Shown here one piece after another: positions 41,791 through 56,900 of a stretch of 64,000 bases of DNA. The stretch is from positions 248,001 to 312,000 of the forward strand of contig NW_027490123.1 of the NCBI RefSeq assembly GCF_050948175.1. Direction: 5' to 3'. Under the pieces are notes generated by a model. It worked only from the letters and a program-made list of their open reading frames with translations. It was not told where the DNA came from and did no database searches. The stretch comes from Xylocopa sonorina (Eukaryota > Arthropoda > Insecta > Hymenoptera > Apidae). Every line of letters starts with the position of its first letter. The stretch's first letter is position 1. Both the position numbers and the translations under genes were made by a program.

Positions 41791-44700
41791 GCTTTAAGAA
41801 TCATAAGAACTCTATTGCTACGATACGTAGACATCTGCAAACGCTATTTCCTTGCATGGAAGTGTCGCATTTACATTCATTTGAAGTGTAGACGAGGAAT
41901 ACATGACACTTCGCAAATCATATTATATCTTACCATGAAACATAGAAATGAGGTGCGATATCGCGTTTTAAGAAGCATTAGAAATCTATTGCTACGATAC
42001 ATAGACATCAGCAAACGCTATTTCCTAGCGAGGAAGTGTCGCATTCACATTCATTTGATGTGTAGACGAGGAATACATAACACTTCGCAAATCATATTAT
42101 ATCTTACCATGAAACACAGAAATGAGAAGCGATGTCGCGTTTTAAGAAGCATTAGAACTCTATTGCTTCGATACGTAGACATCTGCAAACGCTATTTCCT
42201 TGCAAGGAAGTATCGCATTTACATTCATTTGAAGTGTAGACGAGGATTACATAACACTTCGCAAATCATATTATATCTTACCATGAAACATAGAGATGAG
42301 ATGCGATATCGCGTTTTAAGAAGCATTAGAACACTATTGCTATGATAGGTAGACATTCGCAAACGCTATTTCCTAGCAAGGAAGTGTCGCATTTACATTC
42401 ATTTGAAGTGTAGACGAGGAATACATAACACTTCGCAAATCATATTATATCTTACCATGAAACATAGAAATGAGATGCGATGTCGCGTTTTAAGAAGCAT
42501 TTGAACTCTATTGCTACGTTACGCAGACATCTGCAAACGCTATTCCCTTACAAGGAAGTGTCGCATTTACATTCATTTGAAGTGTAGACGAGGAATACAT
42601 AACTCTTCGCAAATCATATTATACCTTACCATGAAACACAGAAATGATCTGCGATATCGCGTTTTAAGAATCCTAAGAACTCTATTGCTACGATACGTAG
42701 ACATCTGCAAACGCTATTCCCTAGCAAGGAAGTGTCGCATTTACATTCATTTGAAGTGTAGACGAGGAATACATAACACATCGCAAATCATATTATATCT
42801 TACCATGAAACATAGAAATGAGATGCGATATCGCGTTTTAAGAAGCATTAGAAATCTATTGCTACGGTAGGTAGACGTTTGCAAACGCTACTTCCTTGCA
42901 AGGAAGTGTCGCATTTACATTCATTTGAAGTGTAGACGAGGAATACATGACACTTCGCAAATCATATAATATCTTACCATGAAACATAGAAATGAGATGC
43001 GATATCGCGTTTTAAGAAGCATTAGAACTCTATTGCTACGATAGGTAGATATCTGCAAACGCTATTTCCTTACAAGGAAGTGTCGCATTTACATTCATTT
43101 GAAGTGTAGACTAGGTACACATGACACTTCGCAATTCATATTATATCTTACCATGAAACATAGAAATGAGAATCGATATCGCGTTTTAAGAAGCATTAGA
43201 CATCAATTGCTACGATACGTAGACATCTGCAAACGCTATTTCCTAGCGAGGAAGTTTCGCATTCACATTCATTTGAAGTGTAGACGAGGAATACATAACA
43301 CTTCGCAAATCATATTATACCTTACCATGAAACATAGAAATGAGATGCGATATCGCGTTTTAAGAATCATAAGAACTCTATTGCTACGATACGTAGACAT
43401 CTGCAAACGCTACTTCTTTGCAAGGAAGTGTCGCATTTACATTCATTTGAAGTGTAGACGAGGAATACATAACACTTCGCAAATCATATTATATCTTACC
43501 ATGAAATATAGAAATGAGATGCGATATCGCGTTTTAAGAAGCATTAGAACTCTATTGCTGCGATACCTAGACATCTGCAGACGCTATTTCCTAGCAACGT
43601 AGTGTCGCATTTACATTCATTTGAAGTGTAGACGAAGAATACATGACACTTCGCAAATCGTATTATATCTTACCATGAAATATAGAAATGAGATGCGATA
43701 TCGCGTTTTAAGAAGCATTAGAAATATATTGCTACGATACGTAGACATCTGCAAACGCTATTTCCTTGCAAGGAAGTGTCGCATTTACATTCATTTGAAT
43801 CGTAGACGAGGAATGCATAACACTTCGCAAATCATATTATATCTTACCATGAAACATAGAAATGAGATGCGATATCGCGTTTTAAGAAGCATTAGAACAC
43901 TATTGCTACGATAGATAGACATTCGCAAACGCTATTTCCTTGCAAGGAAGTGTCGCATTTACATTCATTTGAAGTGTAGACGAGGAATACATAACAGTTC
44001 GCAGATCATATTATATCTTACCATGAAACATAGAAATGAGATGCGATATCGCCTTTTAAGAAGCATTAGAACACTATATCTACGATAGATAGACATTCGC
44101 AAACGCTATTTCCTTGCAAGGAAGTGTCGCATTTACATTCATTTGAAGTGTAGACTAGGTACACATGACACTTCGCAATTCATATTATATCTTACCATGA
44201 AACATAGAAATGAGAAGCGATATCGCGTTTTAAGAAGCATTAGACATCAATTGCTACGATACGTAGACATCTGCAAACGCTATTTCCTAGCGAGGAAGTT
44301 TCGCATTCACATTCATTTGAAGTGTAGACGAGGAATACATAACACTTCGCAAATCATATTATACCTTACCATGAAACATAGAAATGAGATGCGATATCGC
44401 GTTTTAAGAATCATAAGAACTCTATTGCTACGATACGTAGACATCTGCAAACGCTATTTCTTTGCAAGGAAGTGTCGCATTTACATTCATTTGAAGTGTA
44501 GACGAGGAATACATAGCACTTCGCAAATCATATTATATCTTACCATGAAATATAGAAATGAGATGCGATATCGCGCTTTAAGAATCATAAGAACTCTATT
44601 GCTACGATACGTAGACATCTGCAAACGCTATTTCCTTGCATGGAAGTGTCGCATTTACATTCATTTGAAGTGTAGACGAGGAATACATGACACTTCGCAA

Positions 44701-45893
44701 ATCATATTATATCTTACCATGAAACATAGAAATGAGGTGCGATATCGCGTTTTAAGAAGCATTAGAAATCTATTGCTACGATACATAGACATCAGCAAAC
44801 GCTATTTCCTAGCGAGGAAGTGTCGCATTCACATTCATTTGATGTGTAGACGAGGAATACATAACACTTCGCAAATCATATTATATCTTACCATGAAACA
44901 CAGAAATGAGAAGCGATGTCGCGTTTTAAGAAGCATTAGAACTCTATTGCTTCGATACGTAGACATCTGCAAACGCTATTTCCTTGCAAGGAAGTATCGC
45001 ATTTACATTCATTTGAAGTGTAGACGAGGATTACATAACACTTCGCAAATCATATTATATCTTACCATGAAACATAGAGATGAGATGCGATATCGCGTTT
45101 TAAGAAGCATTAGAACACTATTGCTATGATAGGTAGACATTCGCAAACGCTATTTCCTAGCAAGGAAGTGTCGCATTTACATTCATTTGAAGTGTAGACG
45201 AGGAATACATAACACTTCGCAAATCATATTATATCTTACCATGAAACATAGAAATGAGATGCGATGTCGCGTTTTAAGAAGCATTTGAACTCTATTGCTA
45301 CGTTACGCAGACATCTGCAAACGCTATTCCCTTACAAGGAAGTGTCGCATTTACATTCATTTGAAGTGTAGACGAGGAATACATAACTCTTCGCAAATCA
45401 TATTATACCTTACCATGAAACACAGAAATGATCTGCGATATCGCGTTTTAAGAATCCTAAGAACTCTATTGCTACGATACGTAGACATCTGCAAACGCTA
45501 TTCCCTAGCAAGGAAGTGTCGCATTTACATTCATTTGAAGTGTAGACGAGGAATACATAACACATCGCAAATCATATTATATCTTACCATGAAACATAGA
45601 AATGAGATGCGATATCGCGTTTTAAGAAGCATTAGAAATCTATTGCTACGGTAGGTAGACGTTTGCAAACGCTACTTCCTTGCAAGGAAGTGTCGCATTT
45701 ACATTCATTTGAAGTGTAGACGAGGAATACATGACACTTCGCAAATCATATAATATCTTACCATGAAACATAGAAATGAGATGCGATATCGCGTTTTAAG
45801 AAGCATTAGAACTCTATTGCTACGATAGGTAGATATCTGCAAACGCTATTTCCTTACAAGGAAGTGTCGCATTTACATTCATTTGAAGTGTAG
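40292..45893 (+). repeat. 16-monomer tandem duplication (2784 bp), two near-identical copies
   Basis: About 40292-43075 is repeated at about 43076-45893. GTAGACTAGGTACAC, GAGAATCGATATC and, 1044 bp later, GAGAAGCGATATC, GACATCAATTGC, CATCAGCAAACGC, GAGAAGCGATGTCGC, GGATTACATAAC and GAAATGATCTGCG all recur at the same offsets. In checking I noticed only two substitutions between the copies: AATCTATT against AATATATT near 43726, and CTATAGCTACG against CTATATCTACG near 44074. The 6-monomer duplication is contained in both copies and therefore predates this event. Confidence 0.93.
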
Positions 45894-45989
45894 ACGAGGA
45901 ATACATAACACTTCGCAAATCATATTATATCTTACCATGAAACATAGAAATGAGATGCGATATCGCGTTCTAAGAAGCATTAGAACACT

Positions 45990-48230
45990 ATTGCTGCGAT
46001 AGGTAGACATTTGCAAACGCTATTTCCTTGCAGAGACGTGTCGCATTTACATTCATTTGAAGTGTAGACGAGGAATACATAGCACTTGGCAAATCATATT
46101 ATATCTTACCATGAAATATAGAAATGAGATGCGATATCGCGTTTTTAGAGGGATTAGAACTCTATTGCTACGATAGGTAGACGTTTGCAAACGCTTTTTC
46201 CTTGCAAGGAAGTGTCGAATTTACATTCATTTGAAGTGTAGAGGAGGAATACATAACACTTCGCAAATCATATTATACCTTACCATGAAACATAGAAATG
46301 AGATGCGATATCGCGTTTTAAGAATCATAAGAACTCTATTGCTACGATACGTAGACATCTGCAAACGCTATTTCTTTGCAAGGAAGTGTCGCATTTACAT
46401 TCATTTGAAGTGTAGACGAGGAATACATAACACTTCGCAAATCATATTATATCTTACCATGAAACACAGAAATGAGATGTGATATCGCGTTTTAAGAATC
46501 ATAAGAACCCTATTGCTACGATACGTAGACATCTGTAAACGCTATTTCCTTGCAAGGAAGTGTCGCATTTACATTCATTTGAAGTGTAGACGAGGAATAC
46601 ATAACACTTCGCAAATCATAATATATCTTACCATGAAACATAGAAATGAGTTGCGATATCGCGTTTTAAGAAGCATTTGAACTCTATTGCTTCGATACGT
46701 AGACATCTGCAAACACTATTTCCTTGCAAGGAAGTATCGCATTTACATTCATTTGAAGTGTAGACGAGGAATACATAACACTTCGCAAATCATATTATAT
46801 CTTACCATGAAACATAGAGATGAGATGCGATATCGCGTTTTAAGAAGCATTAGAACACTATTGCTGCGATAGGTAGACATTTGCAAACGCTATTTCCTTG
46901 CAAAGACGTGTCGCATTTACATTCATTTGAAGTGTAGACGAGGAATACATAACACTTGGCAAATCATATTATATCTTACCATGAAATATAGAAATGAGAT
47001 GCGATATCGCGTTTTTAGAGGGATTAGAACTCTATTGCTACGATAGGTAGACGTTTGCAAACGCTATTTCCTTGCAAGGAAGTGTCGAATTTACATTCAT
47101 TTGAAGTGTAGAGGAGGAATACATAACACTTCGCAAATCATATTATACCTTACCATGAAACATAGAAATGAGATGCGATATCGCGTTTTAAGAATCATAA
47201 GAACTCTATTGCTACGATACGTAGACATCTGCAAACGCTATTTCTTTGCAAGGAAGTGTCGCATTTACATTCATTTGAAGTGTAGACGAGGAATACATAA
47301 CACTTCGCAAATCATATTATATCTTACCATGAAATATAGAAATGAGATGCGATATCGCGTTTTAAGAAGCATTAGAAATCTATTGCTACGATACGTAGAC
47401 ATCTGCAAACTCTATTTCCTTGCAAGGAAGTGTCGCATTTACATTCAATTGAATCGTAGACGAGGAATGCATAACACTTCGCAAATCATATTATATCTTA
47501 CCATGAAACATAGAAATGAGATGCGATATCGCGTTTTAAGAAGCATTAGAACTCTATTGCTGCGATACCTAGACATCTGCAGACGCTATTTCCTAGCAAG
47601 GTAGTGTCGCATTTACATTCATTTGAAGTGTAGACGAGGAATACATGACACTTCGCAAATCATATTATATCTTACCATGAAATATAGAAATGAGATGCGA
47701 TATCGCGTTTTAAGAAGCATTAGAACACTATTGCTGCGATAGGTAGACATTTGCAAACGCTATTTCCTTGCAAAGACGTGTCGCATTTACATTCATTTGA
47801 AGTGTAGACGAGGAATACATAACACTTGGCAAATCATATTATATCTTACCATGAAATATAGAAATGAGATGCGATATCGCGTTTTTAGAGGGATTAGAAC
47901 TCTATTGCTACGATAGGTAGACGTTTGCAAACGCTTTTTCCTTGCAAGGAAGTGTCGAATTTACATTCATTTGAAGTGTAGAGGAGGAATACATAACACT
48001 TCGCAAATCATATTATACCTTACCATGAAACATAGAAATGAGATGCGATATCGCGTTTTAAGAATCATAAGAACTCTATTGCTACGATACGTAGACATCT
48101 GCAAACGCTATTTCTTTGCAAGGAAGTGTCGCATTTACATTCATTTGAAGTGTAGACGAGGAATACATAACACTTCGCAAATCATATTATATCTTACCAT
48201 GAAACACAGAAATGAGATGTGATATCGCGT
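45990..48230 (+). repeat. 5-monomer repetition of the GTTTTTAGAGGG trio
   Basis: The marker monomer occurs at 46141, 47011 and 47881, each 870 bp apart (5 x 174). Each is preceded by a unit with CACTTGGCAAATC and followed by one with GTAGAGGAGGAATAC, TTATACC and TTTCTTTGCAAGG. The two monomers between successive trios differ, so only the trio and its close neighbours repeat faithfully. Confidence 0.8.
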
Positions 48231-51200
48231 TTTAAGAATCATAAGAACCCTATTGCTACGATACGTAGACATCTGTAAACGCTATTTCCTTGCAAGGAAG
48301 TGTCGCATTTACATTCATTTGAAGTGTAGACGAGGAATACATAACACTTCGCAAATCATAATATATCTTACCATGAAACATAGAAATGAGATGCGATATC
48401 GCGTTTTAAGAAGCATTTGAACTCTATTGCTACGTTACGCAGACATCTGCAAACGCTATTCCCTTACAAGGAAGTGTCGCATTTACATTCATTTGAAGTG
48501 TAGACGAGGAATACATAACTCTTCGCAAATCATATTATATCTTACCATGAAATATAGAAATGAGATGCGATATCGCGTTTTAAGAATCATAAGAACTCTA
48601 TTGCTACGATACGTAGACATCTGCAAACGCTATTTCCTAGCGAGGAAGTGTCGCATTCACATTCATTTGAAGTGTAGACGAGGAATACATAACACTTCGC
48701 AAATCATATTATATCTTACCATGAAACATAGAAATGAGATGCGATATCGCGTTTTAAGAAGCATTTGAACTCTATTGCTACTTTACGCAGACATCTGCAA
48801 ACGCTATTCCCTTACAAGGAAGTGTCGCATTTACATTCAATTGAATCGCAGACGAGGAATGCATAACACTTCGCAAATCATATTATATCTTACCATGAAA
48901 CATAGAAATGAGATGCGATATCGCGTTTTAAGAAGCATTAGAACACTATTGCTACGATAGATAGACATTCGCAAACGCTATTTCCTTGCAAGGAAGTGTC
49001 GCATTTACATTCATTTGAAGTGTAGACGAGGAATACATAACACTTCGCAAATCATATTATATCTTACCATGAAACACAGAAATGAGATGTGATATCGCGT
49101 TTTAAGGATCATAAGAACCCTATTGCTACGATACGTAGACATCTGTAAACGCTATTTCCTTGCAAGGAAGTGTCGCATTTACATTCATTTGAAGTGTAGA
49201 CGAGGAATACATAACACTTCGCAAATCATAATATATCTTACCATGAACCATAGAAATGAGATGCGATATCGCGTTTTAAAAAGCATTTGAACTCTATTGC
49301 TTCGATACGTAGACATCTGCAAACGCTATATCCTTGCAAGGAAGTGTCGCATTTACATTCATTTGAAGTGTAGACGTGGAACACATAACACTTCGCAAAT
49401 CATATTATATCTTACCATGAAACATAGAAATGAGATGTGATATCGCGTTTTAAGAATCATAAGAACCCTATTGCTACGATACGTAGACATCTGTAAACGC
49501 TATTTCCTTGCAAGGAAGTGTCGCATTTACATTCATTTGAAGTGTAGACGAGGAATACATAACACTTCGCAAATCATAATATATCTTACCATGAAACATA
49601 GAAATGAGATGCGATATCGCGTTTTAAGAAGCATTAGAAATCTATTGCTTCGATACGTAGACATCTGCAAACGCTATTTCCTTGCAAGGAAGTGTCGCAT
49701 TTACATTCAATTGAATCGTAGACGAGGAATGCATAACACTTCGCAAATCATATTATATCTTACCATGAAACATAGAAATGAGATGCGATATCGCGTTTTA
49801 AGAAGCATTAGAACTCTATTGCTGCGATACCTAGACATCTGCAGACGCTATTTCCTAGCAAGGTAGTGTCGCATTTACATTCATTTGAAGTGTAGACGAG
49901 GAATACATGACACTTCGCAAATCATATTATATCTTACCATGAAATATAGAAATGAGATGCGATATCGCGTTTTAAGAAGCATTAGAACACTATTGCTGCG
50001 ATAGGTAGACATTTGCAAACGCTATTTCCTTGCAAAGACGTGTCGCATTTACATTCATTTGAAGTGCAGACGAGGAATACATAACACTTGGCAAATCATA
50101 TTATATCTTACCATGAAATATAGAAATGAGATGCGATATCGCGTTTTTAGAGGGATTAGAACTCTATTGCTACGATAGGTAGACGTTTGCAAACGCTTTT
50201 TCCTTGCAAGGAAGTGTCGAATTTACATTCATTTGAAGTGTAGAGGAGGAATACATAACACTTCGCAAATCATATTATACCTTACCATGAAACATAGAAA
50301 TGAGATGCGATATCGCGTTTTAAGAATCATAAGAACTCTATTGCTACGATACGTAGACATCTGCAAACGCTATTTCTTTGCAAGGAAGTGTCGCATTTAC
50401 ATTCATTTGAAGTGTAGACGAGGAATACATAACACTTCGCAAATCATATTATATCTTACCATGAAACACAGAAATGAGATGTGATATCGCGTTTTAAGAA
50501 TCATAAGAACCCTATTGCTACGATACGTAGACATCTGTAAACGCTATTTCCTTGCAAGGAAGTGTCGCATTTACATTCATTTGAAGTGTAGACGAGGAAT
50601 ACATAACACTTCGCAAATCATAATATATCTTACCATGAAACATAGAAATGAGATGCGATATCGCGTTTTAAGAAGCATTTGAACTCTATTGCTACGTTAC
50701 GCAGACATTTGCAAACGCTATTCCCTTACAAGGAAGTGTCGCATTTACATTCATTTGAAGTGTAGACGAGGAATACATAACTCTTCGCAAATCATATTAT
50801 ATCTTACCATGAAATATAGAAATGAGATGCGATATCGCGTTTTAAGAATCATAAGAACTCTATTGCTACGATACGTAGACATCTGCAAACGCTATTTCCT
50901 AGCGAGGAAGTGTCGCATTCACATTCATTTGAAGTGTAGGCGAGGAATACATAACACTTCGCAAATCATATTATATCTTACCATGAAACATAGAAATGAG
51001 ATGCGATATCGCGTTTTAAGAAGCATTTGAACTCTATTGCTACTTTACGCAGACATCTGCAAACGCTATTCCCTTACAAGGAAGTGTCGCATTTACATTC
51101 AATTGAATCGCAGACGAGGAATGCATAACACTTCGCAAATCATATTATATCTTACCATGAAACATAGAAATGAGATGCGATATCGCGTTTTAAGAAGCAT

Positions 51201-51890
51201 TAGAACACTATTGCTACGATAGATAGACATTCGCAAACGCTATTTCCTTGCAAGGAAGTGTCGCATTTACATTCATTTGAAGTGTAGACGAGGAATACAT
51301 AACACTTCGCAAATCATATTATATCTTACCATGAAACACAGAAATGAGATGTGATATCGCGTTTTAAGGATCATAAGAACCCTATTGCTACGATACGTAG
51401 ACATCTGTAAACGCTATTTCCTTGCAAGGAAGTGTCGCATTTACATTCATTTGAAGTGTAGACGAGGAATACATAACACTTCGCAAATCATAATATATCT
51501 TACCATGAACCATAGAAATGAGATGCGATATCGCGTTTTAAAAAGCATTTGAACTCTATTGCCTCGATACGTAGACATCTGCAAACGCTATATCCTTGCA
51601 AGGAAGTGTCGCATTTACATTCATTTGAAGTGTAGACGAGGAACACATAACACTTCGCAAATCATATTATATCTTACCATGAAACATAGAAATGAGATGT
51701 GATATCGCGTTTTAAGAATCATAAGAACCCTATTGCTACGATACGTAGACATCTGCAAACGCTATTTCCTTGCAAGGAAGTGTCGCATTTACATTCATTT
51801 GAAGTGTAGACGAGGAATACATAACACTTCGCAAATCATAATATATCTTACCATGAAACATAGAAATGAGATGCGATATCGCGTTTTAAG
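47375..51890 (+). repeat. 13-monomer tandem duplication (2262 bp)
   Basis: About 47375-49635 is repeated at about 49636-51890. Shared variants include AGCAAGGTAGTG, the GTTTTTAGAGGG trio, CAGAAATGAGATGTGATATC, CTACTTTACGCAGAC, ATTCAATTGAATCGCAGACG, GTTTTAAGGATC, TTACCATGAACCATAG and CGCTATATCC. Private changes include TGCAGACGAGG near 50068 and GCCTCGATACG near 51562. Confidence 0.88.
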
Positions 51891-52743
51891 AAGCATTTGA
51901 ACTCTATTGCTTCGATACGTAGACATCTGCAAACGCTATTTCCTTGCAAGGAAGTATCGCATTTACATTCATTTGAAGTGTAGACGAGGAATACATAACA
52001 CTTCGCAAATCATATTATATCTTACCATGAAACATAGAGATGAGATGCGATATCGCGTTTTAAGAAGCATTAGAACACTATTGCTGCGATAGGTAGACAT
52101 TTGCAAACGCTATTTCCTTGCAAAGACGTGTCGCATTTACATTCATTTGAAGTGTAGACGAGGAATACATAACACTTGGCAAATCATATTATATCTTACC
52201 ATGAAATATAGAAATGAGATGCGATATCGCGTTTTTAGAGGGATTAGAACTCTATTGCTACGATAGGTAGACGTTTGCAAACGCTATTTCCTTGCAAGGA
52301 AGTGTCGAATTTACATTCATTTGAAGTGTAGAGGAGGAATACATAACACTTCGCAAATCATATTATACCTTACCATGAAACATAGAAATGAGATGCGATA
52401 TCGCGTTTTAAGAATCATAAGAGCTCTATTGCTACGATACGTAGACATCTGCAAACGCTATTTCTTTGCAAGGAAGTGTCGCATTTACATTCATTTGAAG
52501 TGTAGACGAGGAATACATAACACTTCGCAAATCATATTATATCTTACCATGAAATATAGAAATGAGATGCGATATCGCGTTTTAAGAAGCATTAGAAATC
52601 TATTGCTACGATACGTAGACATCTGCAAACGCTATTTCCTTGCAAGGAAGTGTCGCATTTACATTCAATTGAATCGTGGACGAGGAATGCATAACACTTC
52701 GCAAATCATATTATATCTTACCATGAAACATAGAAATGAGATG
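50470..52743 (+). repeat. About 13-monomer block copied at about 53776-56049 (19 monomers apart)
   Basis: This is the right part of the second 13-monomer copy, reused 3306 bp downstream. The downstream copy has private changes also present in the third copy (GATATCGCATTTTAAG, CATAAGATCCC, ATTCATTCGAAG, TCTTACTATG), so the downstream two are closer to each other than to this one. The match ends where this copy reads GAGATGCGATATC and the other GAGATGTGATATC. Confidence 0.85.
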
Positions 52744-53418
52744 CGATATCGCGTTTTAAGAAGCATTAGAACTCTATTGCTGCGATACCTAGACATCTGC
52801 AGACGCTATTTCCTAGCAAGGTAGTGTCGCATTTACATTCATTTGAAGTGTAGACGAGGAATACATGACACTTCGCAAATCATATTATATCTTACCATGA
52901 AATATAGAAATGAGATGCGATATCGCGTTTTAAGAAGCATTAGAACACTATTGCTGCGATAGGTAGACATTTGCAAACGCTATTTCCTTGCAAAGACGTG
53001 TCGCATTTACATTCATTTGAAGTGTAGACGAGGAATACATAACACTTGGCAAATCATATTATATCTTACCACGAAATATAGAAATGAGATGCGATATCGC
53101 GTTTTTAGAGGGATTAGAACTCTATTGCTACGATAGGTAGACGTTTGCAAACGCTTTTTCCTTGCAAGGAAGTGTCGAATTTACATTCATTTGAAGTGTA
53201 GAGGAGGAATACATAACACTTCGCAAATCATATTATACCTTACCATGAAACATAGAAATGAGATGCGATATCGCGTTTTAAGAATCATAAGAACTCTATT
53301 GCTACGATACGTAGACATCTGCAAACGCTATTTCTTTGCAAGGAAGTGTCGCATTTACATTCATTTGAAGTGTAGACGAGGAATACATAACACTTCGCAA
53401 ATCATATTATATCTTACC

Positions 53419-53940
53419 ATGAAACACAGAAATGAGATGTGATATCGCGTTTTAAGAATCATAAGAACCCTATTGCTACGATACGTAGACATATGTAAAC
53501 GCTATTTCCTTGCAAGGAAGTGTCGCATTTACATTCATTTGAAGTGTAGACGAGGAATACATAACACTTCGCAAATCATAATATATCTTACCATTAAACA
53601 TAGAAATGAGATGTGATATCGCGTTTTAAGAATCATAAGAACCCTATTGCTACGATACGTAGACATCTGTAAACGCTATTTCCTTGCAAGGAAGTGTCGC
53701 ATTTACATTCATTTGAAGTGTAGACGAGGAATACATAACACTTCGCAAATCATAATATATCTTACCATGAAACATAGAAATGAGATGTGATATCGCGTTT
53801 TAAGAATCATAAGAACCCTATTGCTACGATACGTAGACATCTGTAAACGCTATTTCCTTGCAAGGAAGTGTCGCATTTACATTCATTTGAAGTGTAGACG
53901 AGGAATACATAACACTTCGCAAATCATAATATATCTTACC
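53419..53940 (+). repeat. Three near-identical monomers in tandem
   Basis: Units starting at 53419, 53593 and 53767 all carry GAGATGTGATATC, CATAAGAACCC, GTAAACGC and AATCATAATATATC. They differ by single changes (CATATGTAAAC in the first, ATTAAACATAG in the second). Elsewhere in domain 4 this unit occurs singly, so this is a local single-monomer amplification. Confidence 0.85.
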
Positions 53941-56900
53941 ATGAAACATAGAAATGAGATGCGATATCGCGTTTTAAGAAGCATTTGAACTCTATTGCTA
54001 CGTTACGCAGACATCTGCAAACGCTATTCCCTTACAAGGAAGTGTCGCATTTACATTCATTTGAAGTGTAGACGAGGAATACATAACTCTTCGCAAATCA
54101 TATTATATCTTACCATGAAATATAGAAATGAGATGCGATATCGCGTTTTAAGAATCATAAGAACTCTATTGCTACGATACGTAGACATCTGCAAACGCTA
54201 TTTCCTAGCGAGGAAGTGTCGCATTCACATTCATTCGAAGTGTAGACGAGGAATACATAACACTTCGCAAATCATATTATATCTTACCATGAAACATAGA
54301 AATGAGATGCGATATCGCGTTTTAAGAAGCATTTGAACTCTATTGCTACTTTACGCAGACATCTGCAAACGCTATTCCCTTACAAGGAAGTGTCGCATTT
54401 ACATTCAATTGAATCGCAGACGAGGAATGCATAACACTTCGCAAATCATATTATATCTTACCATGAAACATAGAAATGAGATGCGATATCGCATTTTAAG
54501 AAGCATTAGAACACTATTGCTACGATAGATAGACATTCGCAAACGCTATTTCCTTGCAAGGAAGTGTCGCATTTACATTCATTTGAAGTGTAGACGAGGA
54601 ATACATAACACTTCGCAAATCATATTATATCTTACCATGAAACACAGAAATGAGATGTGATATCGCGTTTTAAGGATCATAAGATCCCTATTGCTACGAT
54701 ACGTAGACATCTGTAAACGCTATTTCCTTGCAAGGAAGTGTCGCATTTACATTCATTTGAAGTGTAGACGAGGAATACATAACACTTCGCAAATCATAAT
54801 ATATCTTACCATGAACCATAGAAATGAGATGCGATATCGCGTTTTAAAAAGCATTTGAACTCTATTGCTTCGATACGTAGACATCTGCAAACGCTATATC
54901 CTTGCAAGGAAGTGTCGCATTTACATTCATTTGAAGTGTAGACGAGGAACACATAACACTTCGCAAATCATATTATATCTTACCATGAAACATAGAAATG
55001 AGATGTGATATCGCGTTTTAAGAATCATAAGAACCCTATTGCTACGATACGTAGACATCTGTAAACGCTATTTCCTTGCAAGGAAGTGTCGCATTTACAT
55101 TCATTTGAAGTGTAGACGAGGAATACATAACACTTCGCAAATCATAATATATCTTACTATGAAACATAGAAATGAGATGCGATATCGCGTTTTAAGAAGC
55201 ATTTGAACTCTATTGCTTCGATACGTAGACATCTGCAAACGCTATTTCCTTGCAAGGAAGTATCGCATTTACATTCATTTGAAGTGTAGACGAGGAATAC
55301 ATAACACTTCGCAAATCATATTATATCTTACCATGAAACATAGAGATGAGATGCGATATCGCGTTTTAAGAAGCATTAGAACACTATTGCTGCGATAGGT
55401 AGACATTTGCAAACGCTATTTCCTTGCAAAGACGTGTCGCATTTACATTCATTTGAAGTGTAGACGAGGAATACATAACACTTGGCAAATCATATTATAT
55501 CTTACCATGAAATATAGAAATGAGATGCGATATCGCGTTTTTAGAGGGATTAGAACTCTATTGCTACGATAGGTAGACGTTTGCAAACGCTATTTCCTTG
55601 CAAGGAAGTGTCGAATTTACATTCATTTGAAGTGTAGAGGAGGAATACATAACACTTCGCAAATCATATTATACCTTACCATGAAACATAGAAATGAGAT
55701 GCGATATCGCGTTTTAAGAATCATAAGAACTCTATTGCTACGATACGTAGACATCTGCAAACGCTATTTCTTTGCAAGGAAGTGTCGCATTTACATTCAT
55801 TTGAAGTGTAGACGAGGAATACATAACACTTCGCAAATCATATTATATCTTACCATGAAATATAGAAATGAGATGCGATATCGCGTTTTAAGAAGCATTA
55901 GAAATCTATTGCTACGATACGTAGACATCTGCAAACGCTATTTCCTTGCAAGGAAGTGTCGCATTTACATTCAATTGAATCGTAGACGAGGAATGCATAA
56001 CACTTCGCAAATCATATTATATCTTACCATGAAACATAGAAATGAGATGTGATATCGCGTTTTAAGAATCATAAGAACCCTATTGCTACGATACGTAGAC
56101 ATCTGTAAACGCTATTTCCTTGCAAGGAAGTGTCGCATTTACATTCATTTGAAGTGTAGACGAGGAATACATAACACTTCGCAAATCATAATATATCTTA
56201 CCATGAAACATAGAAATGAGATGCGATATCGCGTTTTAAGAAGCATTTGAACTCTATTGCTTCGATACGTAGACATCTGCAAACGCTATTTCCTTGCAAG
56301 GAAGTATCGCATTTACATTCATTTGAAGTGTAGACGAGGAATACATAACACTTCGCAAATCATATTATATCTTACCATGAAACATAGAGATGAGATGCGA
56401 TATCGCGTTTTAAGAAGCATTAGAACACTATTGCTGCGTTAGGTAGACATTTGCAAACGCTATTTCCTTGCAATGACGTGTCGCATTTACATTCATTTGA
56501 AGTGTAGACGAGGAATACATAACACTTGGCAAATCATATTATATCTTACCATGAAATATAGAAATGAGATGCGATATCGCGTTTTTAGAGGGATTAGAAC
56601 TCTATTGCTACGATAGGTAGACGTTTGCAAACGCTATTTCCTTGCAAGGAAGTGTCGAATTTACATTCATTTGAAGTGTAGAGGAGGAATACATAACTCT
56701 TCGCAAATCATATTATACCTTACCATGAAACATAGAAATGAGATGCGATATCGCGTTTTAAGAATCATAAGAACTCTATTGCTACGATACGTAGACATCT
56801 GCAAACGCTATTTCTTTGCAAGGAAGTGTCGCATTTACATTCATTTGAAGTGTAGACGAGGAATACATAACACTTCGCAAATCATATTATATCTTACCAT

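Larger units (their letters stand above)
30061..45893 (+). repeat. Array domain 3: long tandem duplications of 11, 6 and 16 monomers
   Basis: The domain is marked by CTACGATAGATAGACATTCGC, CTATGATAGGTAGACATTCGC and GAAGAAGTTTCGC monomers and by the intermediate 3' state CGCAATTCATATT. The CGCAATGAATATT state, common to the left, is last seen near 31996. Long neighbouring segments are copied in tandem with few differences: 11 monomers from 36.1 kb, 6 monomers from 39.5 kb and 16 monomers from 40.3 kb. All units keep exact 174-bp phase. Boundaries are operational. Confidence 0.7.
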
